DNA from: Lunularia cruciata
Lineage: Eukaryota > Streptophyta > Marchantiopsida > Lunulariales > Lunulariaceae
Assembly (NCBI GenBank): GCA_948567375.1
Contig: OX419757.1
Span: 33,542,001-33,606,000 of the forward strand
Direction: 5' to 3'
DNA: 64,000 bases
Shown: positions 10,230-21,800 of the stretch, one piece after another
Position numbering within the stretch: position 1 is the stretch's first letter
Layout: each line of letters starts with the position of its first letter
The notes under the pieces: model-generated
The model's database searches: none
The model's input: the letters and a program-made list of their open reading frames with translations, nothing else
Told to the model about the DNA's origin: nothing
Made by a program: the position numbers and the translations under genes

Positions 10230-11340
10230 AAGCCTGCTGCACCAACTGATCTACATGCTGCTGCAATGCCTCCTCTAAACTCTACAATGGAACATCCAAA
10301 GTGGACGGAACAATCCCACTTGTACTCCAAAGCCGAGTGATCTCCTCTGGTACTGGAGTATCCTCTACATGGGCGTTCCCTTCCAACAAGTCACCACGCC
10401 AAGTAACTGTACCACTGAAAGCTAAAACTGATGTTGCCATGGTCCCGGACTGTAGTGAGCCAAGACTACCACTACTGAAGTGTACTAGTAGACGACATAC
10501 CCGTCCCTCAGCAGACTGCCAACTAGGTCTATAAGAGGCTATCTCCTCCCAATAGTCAATGTTGAAACCCATGGGGTATAACACTGCTCCCCCAACTAGC
10601 ACATCATATGACTCAACTATCGTCGCAATAGCTTGAGCTCTCACCACCGAGCTATCAGTCGGATGACCAGGCTGAACCTGGACAACAAGCTCTCCACATG
10701 TGATGTATTGTGTCGAACCACCACCTAGAGATGTCTGGATCTGAAATGGACACCTCTCCACATTGGTCTTCTGTAACTCCAAACCGACAACTACAGCCTT
10801 CCCCAACATAAGGGGCTATGCACCATAGTCTAACAAGACTCTATGTGGTGTATAGACCTTCCCTGAAGGTCCCACCAAACAAAAAATCCCCCTTTGGTTA
10901 TCCAATAGGACAACACCATGTGTAAACCGTGCTCTCTCAAAGGCCGGTCTAGCTGGCAACTCCTCCAGTCTAGCAGCTATTGCCTGCCATAAACCACTGG
11001 TTGTTGAATGGATCCCATGCTCCTCAACCAAGTCAGCTCTACTACCAACCACCTCTGCTCTAATAGTAGGAATTGCACCATCCCTACTCTCACACAACGT
11101 GGCAGCCAACCGGAATACTGAGGTTGGGTCAACTCCCAATGTAAACATATCACTGGCTGAAAACAAAGGATGCCGCATAATCAGCTGAGCCGCTCCCAAC
11201 ATCATGCTAGACTCAGTTTGTGTAGTAGTAGGTGGTTGACTAGTAGGTAGTCCATCATGTACTCCATCACCACCTACCACACCTGCACTAAGACGTCTAG
11301 GAACCATGGATGTCGTCTGTAATGCCTTAGATAGTGTGAA
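10230..11340 (-). pseudogene. Aspartic protease region, copy A
   Basis: A long readable stretch (11307-10816, then 10809-10282 after a TAG) covers the end of gag and a retropepsin-like domain. The active-site block is HRVLLDYGA followed by PLMLGKAV (about 10835-10790). Near the other end YDVLVGGAVLYPMGF (about 10620-10570) resembles the second hydrophobic-Gly motif of retropepsins. The third active-site residue is Tyr here and Phe in copy B, while copy E has Ser, so DSGA is probably ancestral. The protease would cut the polyprotein. A linker leads into the methyltransferase. Confidence 0.75.
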
Positions 11341-11379
11341 AGACTAGGGAAGTCTGACCTGTCTCCCAACCTCTCCTCT

Positions 11380-12905
11380 CTGTGGGTCCAACTCCACTGA
11401 TGCTCCTCTAGGCTCTGGAGCACGTACTGCACTCCTAGTCACTACTACAAATGCATCCACTTGTACTGCTCAGCACATGAAGTCCAAAGCATCTCTATCA
11501 CTAGCATATGAGGTGGAAGCCTCAGCACCCGAATCTGATCTCCTCTGAGCAATAGCCATACTAGCCAATCGCTGCTCCAACTGCTCAATCCAAGTAGCCA
11601 TAGCTGTGTCAGAAGTAAGGGTAGGTACTGCACCCCTACTAGGTGTAGATCCTCTACCACCACCTCTACCACCTCGTCCTCCATGAACTGGAGCTCCTCT
11701 ACTACCTGCCATAGCAGCCCTACCACTCCGTAACTCCGGGTGTAGGTCAAAACACCGGTCACTAGTGTGACCAAATCTGTGGCAATGCTCACATTGCCTC
11801 TGTGCTAGCTATGATGCACCCGAGGTATCAGGTCCACTGCCTTGAGTACACTCTCTCTGATGGTGAGGTCCACTACAAGTTCAACAAGCAACACCACCAC
11901 TTATTGGCTGTTGATGACCCAAAAATGAGGGTAAGGGTCTAACTCCACTAGGCCCTCCACTCGCTCCATAGGATCTGGGCTGTCCACCCTGTCCTCAAAA
12001 ACCAACTGGGCGTGATGCACTATGCTGCACTCTAGAAGAAGTCACAGCCGTGGATGAGGTCTCCCTACCAAATCTAGATGTCACCACCCTCTCCTCCACC
12101 ATGTTGAGCTCAATACGCTTAACCAAACCAAAGACCACTGCCAAAGTATGCAAAGTAGCCCGTAACAACATAGCATCACAAACTCTATGTTGCAACTCCT
12201 TGTCCGGTATCTTATATCAAAACTGGACTGCTTGGGCCTCAGTAACTCCCTGAGTGAAACTGATCAGCCGCCTCATGCGAGTGTATGCCTTGCGTAGGCT
12301 CTCTCCAGCCTTCCTCTGGAACTCCTGCAAGCTCCTCAACTTGTCAGTCTGCACTCCCTGGTAGTTGTGCCTCAAACACAAGAAGAACTCCACCATGGGG
12401 TTAAACCCCGGTACCACACCACCTCCTGCAGCGGTACCTCCACTCGTAGTAGCACTATCTCCCGCTAGTGCACCTCCACTAGCTTAACCCACACTACTCA
12501 AGCTAGAACTTGTAGGTACAGTCGATCTACTCCTGGCCACCAAGCCTAAAGTGATAGAGATATAGTGTGGAGACCAATACTGTCTCCATAACTCAATCTC
12601 CTCCAAATGAGCTCTCTTGAACTCATGGTAGTCATCCATTGGCGGACCCTCCAAGTGCTGGAACAACCCCTTCCATGCCATGAAGGGTGTGAACAAAGTT
12701 GGGTTCTACATCTGTTGCAGATCACACCAACTATTGAACTCATGGATGAAGTCATCCAACTCAATGATACCCACTGTACCAGAGTAACGCCTAGGGCCTT
12801 TGGAGGCCCCATAAATCTCGTCCATGTCCTACAACAACGGTGTGGACACACCAAGTGCACTCTCAACTGAATAAGCTCTTGTGTTGAACTCCAACTCAGA
12901 GTCAA
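11380..12905 (-). pseudogene. Gag with two zinc knuckles, copy A
   Basis: The nucleocapsid and capsid precursor. Readable blocks are LFTPFMAWKGLFQHLEGPP and LEEIELWRQYW (12700-12570), then FLCLRHNYQGVQTDKLRSL and EFQRKAGESLRKAYTRM (12390-12270), typical of retrotransposon gag. Two CCHC knuckles follow. One is at about 11908-11870 (its second residue is a stop codon, then T-C-S-G-P-H-H-Q-R-E-C), and the other is CEHCHRFGHTSDRC (about 11796-11755). Next comes an RG-rich linker (GGRGGRGGGRG). The region has several stops and a frameshift near 12480. Double knuckles that bind RNA are known in some gypsy lineages. Confidence 0.8.
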
Positions 12906-14355
12906 TCTACTCCCTCACTAGGACCTGAGATACATGCTGATACCGAGCACCACTCCGAGTAAACCCACTGCATACTACAGAGCTAACTCCTTTGGAATCT
13001 CCAAAGAACTTCGTCGTTAAAAAGTAACCACAACAGCAAACCCAAACCACCAACTACAACCGCAAGTCGCAACCACAAGTGCCAACACCACCACGTGCCA
13101 ATACCAACTAAGCACCACCCACTAATGTAAATCTAACCGAGATAACTACACTAAGAGAAAGTGCAACTTGTAACCTGCCATCATAACATGCACTCTCACG
13201 GTTTGCAGGTCATCACTTCCTACCTCACCGGAGAGAAATAAAGGTAGTCTAACTGGTCATCACTCCAGCCTCACCACCAAGAGCACACCAGAGCACCAAT
13301 GCTCAAAAGTCAGGGCACCTTACACAAACGTGGTGCACAAACAGGAAGCAAAGAATGGAGGGGGTCCAATCACAAGAAATCTAAACAAAAACCCTCCATC
13401 TCATAACACAACACGAGATTGACTCTACCACCATTTGGCATTTGACATAAGAGAAGTTTGTATCTAAGTCCTAAGCTACCAGGATCACCAAGAGTGGGAT
13501 TAAACTGCCTCTCCTAGCCAAAGCTACATGTGTATAGATAACAGTGGCATAGTCACTATGACAACAAGTGAAGGTGGACTAGTTGGCTAGGGCACCAATC
13601 TTGGAACAAGAGATCCAGGGGTCAAACCCTATTGCGCACAATCTAGCAAGAAAGGCAGATTTTGCCAACCAATGACCAAGATCTACTCTAAACTAGCTAG
13701 CCTCACGTCAGCAAGCTGGCTTGCTGGCCCTTTTGGGCCTTTGTAGCCTCTCATAGCCCACAGTCCTATGCCTTGAAGCCTCAAAATGCCAAAATTCAGC
13801 CAAACAAGGCCTTTCTTGTTGCCACTTTGAACCTCCTCCAAAATTGGCAAAACTTCTCCAAATCTGTCAAAGTCCTCCAAACTAGCAAAACTCTTCCAAA
13901 TCTGGCCAAAATCTGACGTAAATCCCAACCAAACTCTGACATAAAATTTGACATAAACCCTAAAGTTGGTTGTCCGCCAAATCCACTGCAAACTTTCCAC
14001 TCGAGCCCAATTGACAACACGGGTTTTTCCAAATCACAAATTCATGAGAAAAGCTTCCAATCTCCACCCTCAATTTGACTTTTTGAGCCCAACTTGCAAA
14101 AAATTGGTCATGCCTTCACCTCATGAGCTCAAAATCACAACCATTGCTCGAAATTTGCTCCTTCTTTGCTCAAAATTTGGCCAGCGCTTCCGCACACCGT
14201 CTGCCTTATTGCCAAATCTGCATCAATCGAATGAGCTTCTGCACATTAGGGAAACACTGAACTTGAATCTAGCTACCAACGATCCACCGAGCTTGGAGAT
14301 ACCACCAACACTCAAAGTTCCTGCACCCGATTTCCCCCTGACCTCACTTCTTTGA
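12906..14355 (-). other. Leader (5' untranslated region) of copy A
   Basis: About 1.45 kb between the 5' X repeat and gag, with no domain recognised. It holds the tRNA-like block on the plus strand (A box-like TGGACTAGTTGGCTAGGGC at 13575-13593 and B box-like GGTCAAACCC at 13620-13629). Directly after X the element strand reads TCAAAGAAGTGAGG. This is not a tRNA-iMet primer site, and no TGG-initial primer site is evident. Copy E has the same X-leader junction. Parts recur in copies B and E. Confidence 0.7.
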
Positions 14356-14798
14356 TGTAATCAGATTGCTCACCACTCTCAACTCAACTCAACTCAGATC
14401 AGTACTTGATCTGTCACTCTATAAACTGCCAACAACTGGGCATTGATTACAATCAAGCCACACCCACTCAAGCATAGAGAATCCAAGTGACATTTGCCGG
14501 CCTCTATCCACCATAGCCAAGAACTCGAAGGCTCAACATCAGAGAAGTGAGCACTTTGGAGCTCACTTCAAAACTATACCCCCTGGACTCGAGCTAGCTT
14601 TGAAACTCTAACGGTCCCGCTGATGGCACATTTGATGGTGCAAAGTGACAGTGGGCCCCACCATAAAGTCAGTACCCCAAACACAAAATCTGACCATCGG
14701 AAAGTAGTCTCTGAGATACTGCTGAAATAACTCTAACTACTATCACTGGAACTCTAGTGTCCGAGCAATCTAGATGCGGCACTATAAATGGCATGACA
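14356..14798 (-). repeat. 5' terminal repeat X of copy A
   Basis: 443 bp with TG...CA ends. On the element strand it starts TGTCATGCCATTTATAG and ends CAATCTGATTACA. It matches the X part of the 3' end but lacks Y, and the leader starts at once. Target-site copies (TCTT) lie just outside this end and the far Y end, so this is the true 5' terminus. Confidence 0.85.
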
Positions 14799-15427
14799 TC
14801 TTGTTTGTGTGAGGTGCCCTGACTTTAGAGCATTGGTGCTCTAGTGTGCTCTCTATAATGAGGGTGGAGTGATGACTAATCAGACTACTTATGTTTCTCT
14901 TTGGTGAGGCAAGAAATGATGATTTGTAGATCGTGAGAGTGCATGTTGTGATGGCAAGTTACAAGTTGTACTTTCTCTTAGTGTAGTTGTTGTAGTTAGA
15001 GCTACATTAATGGGTGATATTTGATTGGTAGTGTTGGCACTTGGTGGGGATTCTTGGAGGGTACTTGCGGTGGTAATGGTTGAGGTTTGCAATTTTTGGT
15101 TACTTTGTCACGATAGAGTTCTTTGGGGATTCTAGAGGAGATAGTGGTACAATATGCAATGGGTTTACTTGGAGTGATGCTTGATATCAACTTGTATCTT
15201 AGGTCCTAATGATGGAGGAGATTGACTTTGAGTTGGAGTTTGACACAAGAGTTGATTCAGTTGAGAGTGTACTTTGTGTGTCCGCATCATTGTTGTGGGA
15301 CATGGATGAGATTTGCATTTTTTGGTACAATAGGTACCATTGAGTTGGATGACTTTATCTAGGAATTTGATAGTTGATGCAATCTGTAGCACATGCAAAA
15401 CCTAACTTTGTTCACATCATGGCATGG
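14799..15427 (+). pseudogene. Copy B leader and gag start
   Basis: The leader resumes after copy A with GTTTGTGTGAGGTGCCC, matching copy A's own leader at about 13310. A gag start is visible from about 15210: EEIDFELEFDTRVDSVES, then LLWDMDEI. It decays soon after but remains alignable to copies A and E, where the equivalent start at 40742 is open. It stops at the CATGG target site where a solo LTR was inserted. Confidence 0.7.
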
Positions 15428-16720
15428 TGTAATATTCCAAGGATAGTAGAGAAACAAAAAAGAGAAAGCACAAGTTCACACTCAAACATTGATGCCCCAA
15501 AGGAGCACCTTGGCTTTATTATATAGCAAAGCAAAGACACTCAATAGAAGCATAATCCTTGGATTAGATATATGGATTGGTGACATGTCATTGATCTCCA
15601 ACTCATATTAGTTGCATGCATGGGTGACATGTTGGATCTGGTCCTATCTGGTTGGTCAAACCAGTGTTGACTAGAGTGAATTTTTAGGGAATCTTCTTAT
15701 AGGAATCTTAGAATCACATGGGTGAGGTATTATTGGAAAGCACTTGATGAGACAAATAGGGAGGAAGGGAAAGGCTAGCCTTTTCTCCCATTGGGAGTGT
15801 CGTGCATATATACATTGCTACACAACATACATCATTGTCAACATCATACACTATAGAAGCACAACTCACACATAAGTCATACATAGACTCTAAAGTGCCA
15901 CAATAATTAGTTTACCACTCTCAACTCAACTCAACTCAGATCAGTACTTGATTTGTCACTCTATAAACTACCAATAACTAGGCACTGATTACAATCAAGC
16001 CACACCCACTCAAGCATAGAGAATCCAGGTGACGCCCGCCAACCTCTATCCACCATAGCCAAGAACTCGAAGGCTCAACATTAGAGAAGTGAGCTCTCTG
16101 GAGCTGCATTTTGAAAGTATACCCCTTGGACTTGAGCTAGGTTTGAACCCTAATGGTCCTGTAGACGGCACACTCAATAGTGCAAATGGTGCAAAGTGAT
16201 GGTGGGCCCCACCGTGAAGTCAGTACCCCAAACACAAAATCTGACCGTCGGAAAGTAGTCTCTGAGAAACTGCTGAATAACTCTAACTACTATCATTGGA
16301 ACTCCAGTGTCCGAGCAATCTAGATGCGGCACTACAAATGACATGATAGGAGGGTGGGTGAATCCACACATTTTCAAGGTCTAATTCATTTGTTTAAGCC
16401 CTCAAAATTGTCTCAAGATTTCAAGCATATTTCAATTTTTTCTCTATTAGTAGAAGTTATCTTTTGGTGATACCTCTTTTTGATCTTTTAGTCCATCATA
16501 TGTAACATCCTTCTGGATATTACTAACTAAATTTCACCTCTAGATCATATGTCTAGCTATTGGTTTGAAAGTTTTCAAATCTGTTTTGGTTTTTGCCCTA
16601 CTAGTGGAAGTACTCTTTTGGTGATACCTGATTTATTTAGTTCATCATATATAACATCCTTCCAGATGTTCCCAAACCAAATTTCCCCTCTAGATCATAT
16701 GTCTAGCTATTGGTATTACA
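15428..16720 (-). repeat. Chromovirus solo LTR with a nested insertion
   Basis: Begins TGTAATATTCC, ends GGTATTACA, and is flanked by perfect CATGG duplications (15423-15427 and 16721-16725). Without the inner insertion it is about 740 bp. The same sequence in the other orientation forms the LTRs of the chromoviruses at 27726 and 38487. It interrupts gag of copy B. No internal chromovirus sequence remains, so it arose by LTR-LTR recombination. Confidence 0.9.
15798..16347 (-). repeat. Solo X-Y repeat nested in the chromovirus LTR
   Basis: On the plus strand it starts TGTCGTGCATATATAC (Y complement) and ends CAAATGACATGAT (X complement). GGAG occurs on both sides (15794-15797 and 16349-16352), an apparent target duplication. 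It is X followed by Y with no internal DNA. Recombination between the 5' X and the 3' X of a full X...Y-X-Y element would leave exactly this product. Confidence 0.85.
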
Positions 16721-16725
16721 CATGG

Positions 16726-18841
16726 AAAGGTTTTTTTAGTACTTAGAGGGTCCACCAATGGACAATTATCTTGAGTTCAAAGAGCTCACTTGGAGGAGCT
16801 ATGGAGACAATATTGGTCTTTGAATTATATCTCCATCACTTCAGTCTTGGTTTGTAGGGAGTAGATTGGCAACACCAACAAGTTCTAGCTCTAGTAGCAT
16901 TGGTGGATCTCTTGGAGATGGTGCTACTATGAGTGGAGGTACCATTATGGGAGGTGGTATAGTATTGGGGTTTAACTCCATGGTTGAGTTCTTCTAATGC
17001 TTGAGCCAAAACTACCAAGGAGTGCGAGCTAACAAATTGAGGAGCTTGCAAGAGTTCCAGTAGAAGGTTGGAAGTAGCCTACATGAGGCATACACTCGCA
17101 TGAGATGGCTGATCAGTTTTACTCATGGAGCTTTTGAGGCCCAAGCAGTCCAATTTTGGTATGGGATTCTGGACAATGAGTTATAACATAGAGTACATGA
17201 TGTTATGTTGTTACAAGCTACTTCACCTACTTTGACAATAGTCTTTGGTTTGGCTAAGCATATTGAGCTCAACATGGTGGAGGAAAGAGTGGGTGACATC
17301 TAGATTTGGAAGGAAGATCTCATCCACAACTATTACTTCTTCTAGAGAGCGACAGAGTGCACCACGCCATGTTGGCTTCCAAGGACATGGTGGACAGCCT
17401 AGATCATATGGAGGGAGTGGAAGGCCTAGAGTAGCTAGACCCTTACTTGCATTTTCAGGTCAACAACAACCAATGAGTGGTGGTGTTGCTTGTTGGACTT
17501 GAGGTGGACCTCACCACAAGAGAGAGTGCACTTAGGGCAACGGACTTTATACCTCTAGTGCATCTCAACCGGCACAAAGATAATGTGACCATTGCCATAG
17601 ATCTGGTCACACTAGTGATTGATGCTTTGACCTACACCTTGAGTTACGGAGTGGGAGGGGCTACTATGGCAGGTAGTAGAGTAGCTCTAGGTCATGGAGG
17701 ATGAGGTAATGGAGAGGTGATAGAGGATCTACATATAGTAGGAATGCAATACCTACCTCTACTTTTGATATAGCCATAGCTACTTGGATTGAACAATTGG
17801 AGTAGAGATTGGGTAGGATGGCTATAGCTCAAAGGAGATTAGATTTGGGTGTTGAGACTTCCACTTCTTATGCTGGTGATAGAGATGTCTTGGACTTCAT
17901 GTACAAAATAGTGCAGGTGGATGCATTTGCCATTGTGATGAGGAGTGTAGTACATGCTCTAGAGTATGTAGAGGAGCATCAATGGAGTTAGACCCATAGA
18001 GAGGAGAGGCTGGTAGATATGTCAAAATCCCCCAATCTTTTACACTCTCTTAGGCACTATAGATGACATCCATGGCTCCTAGACATCCTAATGCAAGTAT
18101 GGTAGGTGGTGACGAGGTGCGCAATAGACTACCTACTAGCCAGCCACATGCTACTACACCAATTGAGTCTAGCTCAATGTTTGGAGCGGCTCAATTGATT
18201 ATGCGCTTTGTGACAATAGGTATGATGTGGTTTATGTTTTTAGAGTAGAAGTGGTTAATAGTGGAGCTGAGTTGGCTGACAAGCATAGGATCTGCTCAAC
18301 AACCAATGGTTTATGGTAGGCAACAACGGTTAGATTGGAGGAGTTACCAACTAGACCGACCTTTGAGCAAGTGCAATTTACACCTGGAGTTGTCCTATTG
18401 GATAACCAGAGGGGGTTTTTTTTTGTGGGACCTCCAAGGAAGGTCTATACACCACATAGGGTCTTACTAGACTTTGGTGCATAGCCCCTTATGTTGAGGA
18501 AGGTTGTAGTTTTTGGTCTAGAGTTACAAAAGACCAAAGTAGAGAGGTATATATTTCAGATCTAAACATCTCTAGGAAGTGGTTCTACAAAATATGTCAC
18601 ATGTGGAGAGCTCACTCTCTAGATTCATCTTGGTCATTTGATTGATAGCTCTATGGTGAGAGCTCAGGCCATTGCAACAATAGTTGAGTCATATGATGTG
18701 TTAGTTGGAGGAGCAATATTATACCTCATGGGTTTCAATTTTGGCTATTGTGAGGAGACAACCTCCTATTGACCAGGTTGGTAGTCAGGTGAGGGACGGA
18801 TATGTTGCCTACTAACATGTTTCAATAGTGGTAGTCTTGGC
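16726..18841 (+). pseudogene. Gag and protease of copy B
   Basis: Gag resumes after the solo LTR (GGGTCCACCAATGG, matching copy A at about 12650). The zinc-knuckle region is at 17491-17630. It shows CWT, then a TGA where Cys is expected, then GPHHKREC, and the second knuckle CDHCHRSGHTSD with a stop before the last Cys. The protease active site reads LLDFGA (about 18460-18485) followed by a TAG, exactly where copy A also has TAG. The sequence then runs to TTGGC, where the next insertion begins. There are many stops and frameshifts, so it is noncoding. Confidence 0.75.
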
Positions 18842-21800
18842 TGTGACAACCCAGCAAATATCACTTTTGCGGTAATCAGGTAAGTACAGTTCGTTCCTGC
18901 AGAGATACGAGTCAGAATTGGTCAAATACAAAGCAAAGTAACAATTTAGTTCTTCTTGAGTTCTTCTTTAATCTCTCAGGTAGAAACCACACCTAGAAGA
19001 GAGTAACAAGCACTAACTTGCAGTCTTGTCACAAATTAAAACTCCTTAATCACAACTCTTTCAATTCTTTCCAAACAATCTTGATTGTGATGATTCAAGC
19101 TCTCTCAAAAATGGCACTTCACTGCAAAACAACTTCGCCTCAGAATTGTGTTCTACCCGTCCACTGAAGGCACAACTTCCTCGATTGAAATTGCTTCACA
19201 TCAACCTTGCATTACACTCATAAATGCAGAATACTACCAACACTACAATTCCTCTCAAATCTGTCAAGGCATTGCTCCGATTGCACTTCACTCAAGATCA
19301 AACACACAAAATGAAGATCAAGGCTGTGGAATCCAACATCCAACAAGCACACTGACTTGCACTTCAAATTTCTCCAAACACTCACAAACACAAGTACAAA
19401 GCTGATACTCGGAATGAAGCTCAAGCGACGAGCATTGCTTCACAACACTTTGCTTTATCTATTCTTAGAAATAATGAGCATTGAACAACATAATACTATG
19501 AATGCCACTCTTAAATAGTGAATCAATCAACAGTTCTAACAACTATACCGTTGTACAACAACTTTTCTAACCTACAAATCCAAAATGACAATGCATCTCT
19601 TCATATCTGCCTCTTCATATCTCAAAACTATTACTACTCCGATCCGATGTTTACTTCTTCCTCGGCTTTCAAACCCAAACCCGAAGTAACTTTACTTCCT
19701 ACTACTCTGTCCTTGGGTTTCATATCTTCTACTTCTTCTACCAGATCCAGTAATTCTCTTTCCTGATCTGAAATTGCACTAGTGGGTAATCTATCTAACT
19801 CTTCATCTCTCGACCCACTTTTCTCCAATGTCTCTAATAGTAACTCCGAAGACATTTATACTCCTATGTTATCTACTTTGGGTTTTGCTCTAACATCTTT
19901 CCAAAGCTTTTCTATCTCTATTTTCACTAAGTCTAATCTAATTGAAATGTTATCCTCTACCTCTAAAATATTTCTGTCTACACGAGTTCTAAGACTAATC
20001 AACAAGGCATTCATATTTGTATCCTTTGCTTGTCTTCGCCTTGTCTCTTGCACCAACAACTTCAACTCGTGCAGCCTCGTCTCTTCAATCCAAATGCTGG
20101 CCTCTATACTTAACATTGCATTCATTTGGAGGACTATCTCCTTCAATGGCTCCAATCTCGTCTTTCTCTCATGTTTGCGATCTGCAAGCCAATCCTCTCG
20201 GTACATCGCCAACTCCGCCTCAAACTCGGCTTTCACTGACTCCTTCTCCTTCTCCTTCTAGACAACTCTCTCCTCCTGATTATGAAGTAATTCTTGTAAT
20301 CGGTCTTCTTCTCTATATCGTGCCGCCAACTCTCATTGCCAGAGTTGCTTCTTCTCCTTGACACTCTCTATCACCCTATCGAGCTCCTGATCCTTTGCAG
20401 CTACTCTCACCATAGCATGGATTACCTCTACTCTTGAATCAGCAAACTGCTACTTCAAGATCTCATACTCAACTACTTGTCTCTCCCTTGCTATGTCATT
20501 CTTCTTCACAAGATCCTCTCAATAATTTACTTCTCTCTTCAGGTCTTCAATTACCTGACTTCTCACTACTGCCTCCGCTCGCAGCACTTCTCTTTCCTCC
20601 TCACCTTGGGTTATACTCTTCTTCAACTCGAAGTTCTCTTCTTCTAATCTTGATAATACCTGCAAAACAGTATTCACCTCCAGACATTTTGACTGCATTT
20701 CCTTCTTCTTGTGCTCCAACTTCACTAGCAATGGGCACACGATCTCCCGCAGGTACTCCACTCCATCACTGGCAACTATTTCAACCTGCGGAGTGATCTC
20801 CCTTCTCCCTTCTTGTTTGCCCAATACTTGCCTTCGTCTCTGCAATCTTTGTATCGGAATCGACACCTCACTTCCCGAGCTTGCACTCACGTCTTCTTTT
20901 GCCTTACTCAGCCCCGCTTCACATTTTGTCCTACGTCTCAAGCAAACTCCTCTATGTACTGCTTTCTTCTTCTCTTTGGGCACAGTTACTTTGTCTTCCA
21001 ACTATGTATTATCTTTGGCTTCAATGTCTGCCTGCACTTCTTCTTCTTCGTATTCTTCTTCTGCAGCCGTTGGTGCCGATGTCATTTCTCCTCCTTCACT
21101 ATCGCTACTCGTATCTCCACTCTACAGCGTTAGCTCAAGCTCCTCCTTGTGTTCCGAGTCTTCAGTCTTAAGCTCGGCATCACCTTCCAAGTCTTCATCC
21201 TCCGACTCGATCACCACCATACCTTGCCTCGGGTTGCCTCTCTGTGTCTTCCAAGGTTTCTTCATGTCTTTGGCTTCACCCTGCCGACTTCTCTTCTTTG
21301 TATTCGGGGTACTCACTGCGACCTCCTCGTTCTTCCCTGTCTTTGTGTAGTAGTTGTTGGTGCTCCTGATTTGCAAGATGTATTGCTGCTCCTTGACATC
21401 GACCTCCTTTGCAAATCAGGATGAAAGTGCGACACCATCCGAGTTTGCTCCGCTGAGTTCAGCAAATTTAGCCCAAGGTAGAAATGCGCTGCAAATGGCA
21501 CGATGTAGTGTGGAGGCAATTTATCCCACAAATTCCACACCATCTGCCTCATTCTCCCGTGGAAACACCTCGCCCAATTGATCGGTTCTCCTGCGAATAG
21601 CTTGTGAAAGAACACCGCTTGGTGTTTCATCACATAAGTGGTTCTCTCCGGCTTTAGGATGGCCATCAGTGCACTCACAATTCCTCTCTTCATAGGGTCT
21701 TTGTAGCTCTCAACTTTGTACCCATTCTTTTTCCGCTTTGACGAGAATGCATCTCTCACTTCTTGGGTTTCTTGAGCTATCTCTCCCTTCTCCAAGAACA

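Larger units (their letters stand above)
4854..14798 (-). mobile_element. Methyltransferase-type gypsy element, copy A (nearly full length)
   Basis: About 9.9 kb on the minus strand, inserted in the leader of copy B and flanked by a short TCTT target duplication (4850-4853 and 14799-14802). In its own 5'-to-3' order it has repeat X (14798-14356), a leader, gag, protease, cytosine methyltransferase, reverse transcriptase, RNase H, integrase, PHD finger, a polypurine tract, then Y, X and Y. It is the best preserved copy. Each domain still carries one or more in-frame stops or frameshifts, so no product could be made as it stands. The DDE integrase and gypsy-like RT place it in Ty3/gypsy, but the methyltransferase, PHD finger and repeat layout are atypical. 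Confidence 0.85.

Noticed and set aside
10816-10850. Novel protease active site Asp-Tyr-Gly-Ala
   Set aside because: Copy B has Phe and copy E has Ser at that position, each one base from TCT. Independent decay from a normal DSGA site explains it.
13567-13645. Genuine tRNA gene
   Set aside because: The acceptor and anticodon stems do not pair convincingly. Only the box-like motifs are tRNA-like.
20709-21350. Plus-strand 213-codon Ser/Leu-rich open frame
   Set aside because: It is the antisense shadow of the Glu/Lys-rich coiled-coil gene on the minus strand.
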